Assembly: GCA_945873125.1 (NCBI GenBank)
Contig: CAMCBV010000022.1
Coordinates: forward strand, 1 to 51,009
DNA from: Prosthecobacter debontii
GTDB taxonomy: Bacteria; Verrucomicrobiota; Verrucomicrobiia; Verrucomicrobiales; Akkermansiaceae
Length of the DNA: 51,009 nt
Reading direction: 5' to 3'
Under the pieces are notes generated by a model that saw nothing but the letters and a program-made list of their open reading frames with translations, was not told the DNA's origin and searched no databases. Within the stretch, counting starts at the first letter, position 1, and every line of letters starts with the position of its first letter. Positions 46,511 through 51,009 of this stretch are shown piece by piece. A program made the position numbers and the translations under genes.

Positions 46511-47317
46511 TCAGCGAAGTTCGTTTTGAAGTTCTTCAAGGACCTCAGCATCCATTTCCAGCAGATGTTCCGCTGCTGGAAATACCCCGCTTTTCACATC
46601 CGTCGCATATTCTTTGAACGCGGCGATGCGTTCTTGCTGGAGTCTCCGGTACTCGCCGGCGAAATCGCGGTAAGCCTTCGCATGTCTCGGCAGGCGCTCA
46701 TTGTAATCTCCAAGAATATCATCGGAAAACAGGAACTGGGTATCACAGCCCGCGCCCGAGCCAAGCGACATCAGTAGCAAGCGGGTTTGTTTGCACAGCC
46801 ATGAGGCGAGATTGTGCGGCACGCATTCGATCTCGGCCGCATACGCGCCGGCGTTTTCCAAATCCTTCATCGCTTGGAAAAGCGCTTTTGCCTCGTCCAA
46901 GGTTTTTCCTATTCCACGATAATTTGTCCATGTGACATGCCGGGGAATCATGCCGAGATGGCCGACCACGGGAATACGTTCGCGCGCCATGCCCTCGATG
47001 ATATGCGGACTCGCCGAGCAATAGACGGAACTGGCACCAAGCTCGAGCGCTCGGAAGCCGATCCTGATCGCTTCCTCCTGCGAGGCCATGCCGTGCGGAG
47101 TGGAGCAGGATAAAAAAGCATGAGGCGCGGCCGCAACCAGTTCCGGCAAGCGGGCTTGGGCGGCTGGGTTGTCAAACGGACAACTCATTAGGTCGATCCC
47201 CGCCGCTTCTGCCGCCGCCGCTTCTTCGGGAGTTTTTACATGAACGTGAGTCAGGCAACGTTTGCCTTTGAGAATTCTCAAATCATGGACCGTGTATTTT
47301 TTTCGGGGTCTGAGCAT
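46511..47317 (-). CDS. PanB-fold protein, probably not ketopantoate hydroxymethyltransferase
   Basis: A 268-residue TIM-barrel protein related to PanB. Shared blocks are IPVVGHLGMIPRHV, GKTLDEAKALFQAMKDLENAGAYAAEIECVP and GSGAGCDTQFLFSDDILG. Residues needed in PanB are missing: the metal-binding VGDSLG and ADMPFGSY blocks read SCPFDN and CSTPHG, and the KLEGG block with Lys and Glu reads VYCSAS. The Glu of ECVP remains. It therefore probably uses the fold for another C-C bond or isomerase reaction. It is the first gene of a pair with a P450, and no other pantothenate gene is present. Confidence 0.75.
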   Translation of the reverse strand: MLRPRKKYTVHDLRILKGKRCLTHVHVKTPEEAAAAEAAGIDLMSCPFDNPAAQARLPELVAAAPHAFLSCSTPHGMASQEEAIRIGFRALELGASSVYCSASPHIIEGMARERIPVVGHLGMIPRHVTWTNYRGIGKTLDEAKALFQAMKDLENAGAYAAEIECVPHNLASWLCKQTRLLLMSLGSGAGCDTQFLFSDDILGDYNERLPRHAKAYRDFAGEYRRLQQERIAAFKEYATDVKSGVFPAAEHLLEMDAEVLEELQNELR

Positions 47318-47423
47318 GTTGATAAGGTTTCGCGTAGGGTGGGGAACGATGGGTTTCTATGCGCCATCTGAAATCGAATCGATCAGAAAAAACGCCAAAA
47401 TACAGAAACTCCAAGTTGAGTAG

Positions 47424-48710
47424 ATGGGAAAACTCTTTACCTTGCCACCTATGAAATGGAACGCCACTAGCGTAAGTGCTGCCTGCATCGTCATCGGAGT
47501 CGGTGGATTCTTGTTGGGGAAAATCACCAGCAGCAACTCAGGACTTTCTGAAGAAGACCGTCTTGCCGAAATGCCTGAGAAGCTGATCCATCAACGCCCA
47601 GTCGGTGGCAACGCCGATTCCAGAAGCCGTGCCGGTGCAAACCGTCCCAACCGCCCGACCCAGCAGAAAGCCGACACCAGTTTTGATCAAAAAATTCTCA
47701 AGATGGAGCAAATCGTCCGTGGCGAAAATGCTCTGGATCGCAGCCGAGCCATGCTCGATTGGATCGAATCTTTGGCGCCTCAGGACTTCGAAGCGGCGGT
47801 CGCCCGCTTCCGTAGCCTTGGACTCACGGAAGCTCGCATGGGTGAGTATGCCATGTTGCTGACAGCATGGGCAGAGGCGGATCCCATTTCTGCTCTGGCC
47901 TATACCACGAAAAACACCAATTCCGGTATGGCCACGAACACGGTCCTCAGCGCATGGGCCAGTCGCAATCCTGAAGCTGCGATTGCATGGGCGAAGGCCA
48001 ATCACGAGGGTGATGATGCCAATCCTCACATGGCGGGGATTATTCGCGGTCTGGTCGGAACCGATCCGACCCGCGCCACCGCCCTTCTCAAGGAAATGCC
48101 TTTCAGTGTCGAGCGTGCCGATGCCCTCGAGGCGATGATTCCGCATCTTTTGCAAATAGGATCCGAGGACGCCAAAAAGTGGATTGCGGATCTCAGCGAT
48201 GAGCGCCTCAAGGGCGGAGCGGTTGCACGATATGCCGAGGCGATGGCGAAACAAGATCCCGCGGGAACCGCATTTTGGTTGATGGAAAATCTCACCGAAT
48301 CATCTGTTAGAAGTGTGGATGATGTTTTCCGTGAATGGGCAAGGGCCGATTCCGTGGCAGCACTGGCCAATTTCGAAGGCCTGCCCGCAGGCGAAGCCCG
48401 CTCACGGGCCTTGCGCGGCATGGTCATGGCCGATGCCGGCAAAAATCCCCAAGCCGCCGCTGACCTGATGAACCGCTTTCGGGAGGATATCACGGACAAC
48501 ACCGTGCAACATTTCATCTGGAACTCTTTTGAAAAAGCTCCCGATGTGGCAACCAAGCAAATCGGCCTGATCCAAGATGAACGGTATCGCAACCGCATGT
48601 ATGAACGCGCGCTGGGTGCCTGGTTGGAGCGCGATCAACCCGCCGCACAAAAGTGGATCAATACCGCGAATCTCCCGGCATCCGTGATGGAGTCGTTGGG
48701 CAAGCGGTAG
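47424..48710 (+). CDS. Membrane-anchored Trp-Ala/Asp-Pro repeat solenoid protein
   Basis: A 428-residue protein with an N-terminal membrane helix (about residues 15-33, AACIVIGVGGFLLG) and a polar, Arg/Asn-rich linker. A helical solenoid of about ten repeats follows, with recurring WA..DP..A or W...NP.AA units (AWAEADPISAL, AWASRNPEAAIAWA, EWARADSVAAL, AWLERDQPAAQKW). Such proteins are abundant in Verrucomicrobia; their role is unknown, probably protein binding in the periplasm. ATG 47424 is used; ATG 47451 is an alternative. Confidence 0.75.
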   Translation: MGKLFTLPPMKWNATSVSAACIVIGVGGFLLGKITSSNSGLSEEDRLAEMPEKLIHQRPVGGNADSRSRAGANRPNRPTQQKADTSFDQKILKMEQIVRGENALDRSRAMLDWIESLAPQDFEAAVARFRSLGLTEARMGEYAMLLTAWAEADPISALAYTTKNTNSGMATNTVLSAWASRNPEAAIAWAKANHEGDDANPHMAGIIRGLVGTDPTRATALLKEMPFSVERADALEAMIPHLLQIGSEDAKKWIADLSDERLKGGAVARYAEAMAKQDPAGTAFWLMENLTESSVRSVDDVFREWARADSVAALANFEGLPAGEARSRALRGMVMADAGKNPQAAADLMNRFREDITDNTVQHFIWNSFEKAPDVATKQIGLIQDERYRNRMYERALGAWLERDQPAAQKWINTANLPASVMESLGKR

Positions 48711-48756
48711 GATGAAAGCCGCGTAATCTCCGGAGGTAGTTGCGACCTATCTAATA

Positions 48757-48782
48757 TCCGTGGCCTTTGAGATTTCCACGGA
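48757..48782 (+). terminator. Weak hairpin after the solenoid gene
   Basis: TCCGTGG (48757-48763) pairs with CCACGGA (48776-48782) around a 12-base loop, 46 bases after the solenoid-protein stop. A T-rich stretch begins only nine bases later (ATTTTATTTG), so it is a poor intrinsic terminator at best. Confidence 0.3.
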
Positions 48783-48928
48783 AGAGGCATATTTTATTTG
48801 ACTTGTTAGAAGATCGATAATTAAAGCAGTGCGTGCTCCCCCGCTCTAACAATTATTGTATTTTCTCCGTTTGGATTGATTCCTGCCGGATGGTGAATCC
48901 GGTTGACAACCCACTTTGTATCGTCCGG

Positions 48929-49426
48929 ATGCCGGGTAAAGTATCGCTGACCTGGTCGCGTATTTTCTCTTTCAAAAATACCTTCTCACCAAATTCATTT
49001 ATCCGGTTTCAATCTGTAAAAAGCAGAATTTTTAAAGGGTTGGCACTTTCGCTCCTTGTTGTGCTGGTCAGTCCGGCGGCTGAGTTTGCTGACGAATCAA
49101 AGGGCGATGAAGTTCATCTGAAAACCGAAGGTGAACGGGGTCCCGTGGATGATCAGGTGGAGGTCCGACGTATGGAGGACCAAAAATGTGAAATTCTCGT
49201 TCGGGTGGGTATGGCGGCAACATTGGACGCCGCAGAAACCACGGATCCCAGCACGGGGATCGACTCGGTGCTAAAGATCTACGACAGCGGCTTCATCATT
49301 TCAGCCACGCTCGAGGAAGTCGAGGCGGCACTGCATGCCGCCGCACAGACACCGGAAACTGAGGATGATACAAATGCCCTGATCCTCATGCACCGTGGAT
49401 CCTATCGATTTTTCATTAGCGAATGA
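48929..49426 (+). CDS. Putative exported protein of unknown function
   Basis: The open frame gives up to 197 residues from GTG 48833. The hydrophobic stretch GLALSLLVVLVSPAAEFA is about 70 residues in, which is long for a signal region. ATG 48929 shortens the N-terminus to about 35 residues before it and is used here; the true start is uncertain. After the signal the protein is acidic, with ILMHRGSYRFFISE at the end. I recognise no family. The stop lies 19 bp before the start of the repetitive surface-protein gene, so co-expression is likely. Confidence 0.5.
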   Translation: MPGKVSLTWSRIFSFKNTFSPNSFIRFQSVKSRIFKGLALSLLVVLVSPAAEFADESKGDEVHLKTEGERGPVDDQVEVRRMEDQKCEILVRVGMAATLDAAETTDPSTGIDSVLKIYDSGFIISATLEEVEAALHAAAQTPETEDDTNALILMHRGSYRFFISE

Positions 49427-49445
49427 ATATTACCCCCCCTTTATC

Positions 49446-50999
49446 ATGAAAACAGCCCTTCGCATCCTGCTTCCCATTCCAGTTCTTCTCAGCTTGGTCT
49501 CCTGGTCCCCTACGGATCCGACGGTGATCATCGGGACAGGAAATGACATTGATGGTTACATCGGAACCAGTCCAACCAGCAGGATTACCGCGTTTCGTGG
49601 ATTTTTATCCGGAAACAATAATTTTGTCGGAAGCACGAATACCGGCTCCGGAATGCCGACGATGCCTCTCGCCCCCATTGGAGGAGCAGCCGTCATAGGC
49701 AATTCGAACAAGGCCAACCTCTATTGCTCCGTGCTCGCAGGAGAATCGAATCAACTGGCTCTCACAGCGGACCCCGCGGTTCTCTCCACTTTCATCCGTG
49801 GTGCGGGAGTATTCGGCAATGGCAATGTCCTCTCCAATGGATGCGCGAACCTGCTCGTATCCGGCTCAGGCAATACGATTGCTGCCAATACGTCCCTGGT
49901 AACCGGTTATACCAACACTTTGGGGGGCGCTACAATAGGAAGTTCGGCTTCGAATTCTGCGGTCATTGGCATCGCCAACCAAATAGCCGCATCGCAAGGA
50001 TGGGCGATAGGCAACACGAACACGGTCACGAATACGTCCGGCGTTGCCTTAGGAACTGGACTTATCGTATCCAACGACTCTTCTATTGCCCTCGGCAAAT
50101 GGAATGCGCCCATGGGAATAAATGATTTGCTCGTCATAGGACGCGGCACATCCTCAAGCGCGCGCGCCACGGCATTGACCATCCAAACCACCGGCGCAGT
50201 GGTCATTCCCGGTGCGGTTACAATTTTCGGTAACACAAGCCTCCAGGGGGCGACAGCGAGCAACCTCACCGTCTCGGGATTATCCAAGCTTCAAGGATTG
50301 TCCGCTACGAGCGTAACTTCCACCGGCGGCGGTAGTTTCACGACGCTCACTGGATCCAGCTTGAATATTTCGGGCTCGAGCACCTTGGGTATAACCAATC
50401 TGCCTACCGGAAACCTCACGCTTGCAAACGGAAATTTGACCTTATCCGGGGCTACGAGCGTGGCGAGTTTCAAGGCCACTCTTGCCACCTCGCTGTCAGT
50501 ATCCGGAGCCACCACCCTCGCTACAACCACCGCATCTGCGCTCGCAGTAACCGGAGCGAGCAGCCTGGGCGCAACCCACCTTCGCACCGGAGATCTGACG
50601 CTGGCCGAGGGAAATCTGATCCTGTTCGGAGCGACCAGCGTGGCGAGCTTCAAGACCACCCAGACCACCTCGCTGACGGTAACAGGAACCACCACTTTAG
50701 CTGGCGCCACTGCCACCACCCTCACCACTTCGGGATCGACCAAACTCGCAGCTACCAGCGCCGCAAGTTTGGATGTTTCCGGCCATTCAACCCTGGCATC
50801 CACTTCCATTGGATCTTTGGCCGTTACCGGCACGACCACGCTGGCTGCCGCAAGCGCCAGCACGTTAAACGCGGGATCCTCCACTTTGGGTTCAACATCT
50901 GCAGAAGAGCTCACGGTATCCGGTTCCACTGTTTTGCAAGGCAATGTAACCCTTGGCCAAGCCCAAGGTGATATTTCCATGGGCATCTATGGCGAGTAA
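49446..50999 (+). CDS. Repetitive exported beta-rich surface protein
   Basis: A 517-residue protein. ATG 49446 gives a signal peptide (MKTALRILLPIPVLLSLVSW). Residues about 25-240 carry Gly/Asn-rich repeats of the trimeric-autotransporter head kind (NSAVIGIANQI, GVALGTGL, SSIALGKWN). The rest is a Ser/Thr/Ala/Gly/Leu array of about 10-residue units such as LTVSGTTTL, likely a beta-helix or fibre. A 60-residue block (317-376) is duplicated at 377-436. It ends VTLGQAQGDISMGIYGE without an anchor or an S74 peptidase domain. A fibre or adhesin role is inferred. Confidence 0.72.
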   Translation: MKTALRILLPIPVLLSLVSWSPTDPTVIIGTGNDIDGYIGTSPTSRITAFRGFLSGNNNFVGSTNTGSGMPTMPLAPIGGAAVIGNSNKANLYCSVLAGESNQLALTADPAVLSTFIRGAGVFGNGNVLSNGCANLLVSGSGNTIAANTSLVTGYTNTLGGATIGSSASNSAVIGIANQIAASQGWAIGNTNTVTNTSGVALGTGLIVSNDSSIALGKWNAPMGINDLLVIGRGTSSSARATALTIQTTGAVVIPGAVTIFGNTSLQGATASNLTVSGLSKLQGLSATSVTSTGGGSFTTLTGSSLNISGSSTLGITNLPTGNLTLANGNLTLSGATSVASFKATLATSLSVSGATTLATTTASALAVTGASSLGATHLRTGDLTLAEGNLILFGATSVASFKTTQTTSLTVTGTTTLAGATATTLTTSGSTKLAATSAASLDVSGHSTLASTSIGSLAVTGTTTLAAASASTLNAGSSTLGSTSAEELTVSGSTVLQGNVTLGQAQGDISMGIYGE

Positions 51000-51009
51000 A
51001 TCAGACCCC

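Noticed and set aside
50291..50986. 231-residue minus-strand frame opposite the repetitive surface protein
   Set aside because: Low-complexity repeat DNA keeps several frames open; the Val/Ala/Pro-rich product has no domain and the plus frame has a signal peptide.

Overview
The window looks like a chromosomal segment of a diderm bacterium of the Verrucomicrobiota. The main pointers are a tiny Lys/Arg-rich protein of the type shared by Verrucomicrobia and Chlamydiae (34773-34928), a DUF1080 protein, a sialate O-acetylesterase-like protein, an SHD1-domain lipoprotein, a Trp-Ala/Asp-Pro repeat solenoid protein, outer-membrane porin and lipoprotein signals, and several families of palindromic intergenic repeats. 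No rRNA, CRISPR array, integrase or IS transposase is visible.

Layout. 1-1354: a truncated helical protein and an Mpv17-like membrane protein. 1399-9045: a complete phosphate-uptake locus (phosphate porin, pstS, pstC, pstA, two pstB genes, phoU) behind a Pho-box-like dyad, with a hairpin between pstS and pstC. PstC and PstA carry unusual extra-membrane insertions. 9065-9450: an intact CAT tRNA, a minimal GIY-YIG nuclease gene and a displaced tRNA 3' half, which together look like a tiny tRNA-targeting mobile unit. 9535-15613: housekeeping genes (gph, an oppC-like permease, comF, DUF1080, CPBP protease, serS, rluE). A 19-bp perfect hairpin runs into the rluE ribosome-binding site.

15593-21745 is an accessory island: a type III-like restriction helicase-nuclease, a DUF3800 protein and a beta-class DNA methyltransferase, bracketed by 82-bp direct repeats, the left one covering the 3' end of rluE. 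The methyltransferase is frameshifted by an exact 16-bp tandem duplication, so the system may be switched off, possibly reversibly.

21785-34928 is mostly minus-strand housekeeping: rhomboid protease, sdhA and sdhC (no sdhB in the window), a second phoU, carB with a palindromic in-frame insertion, a coiled-coil protein next to acs, an oppF-like ATPase, an rluB-like enzyme and the small basic protein. 35318-43680: esterase, DUF6498, metallo-hydrolase, pyrF, MauE/DoxX, DUF2007, valS and an HhH-membrane-zinc-ribbon protein. 43684-50999: two overlapping lipoprotein genes (thioredoxin-like/SHD1 and NlpC/P60), a cytochrome P450 paired with a PanB-fold protein that lacks the usual PanB catalytic residues, a solenoid protein, and a repetitive exported beta-rich surface protein.

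The strongest candidates for something undescribed are the tRNA/GIY-YIG unit, the repeat-flanked restriction island with its 16-bp duplication switch, the rluE leader hairpin, and the PanB-like/P450 pair.
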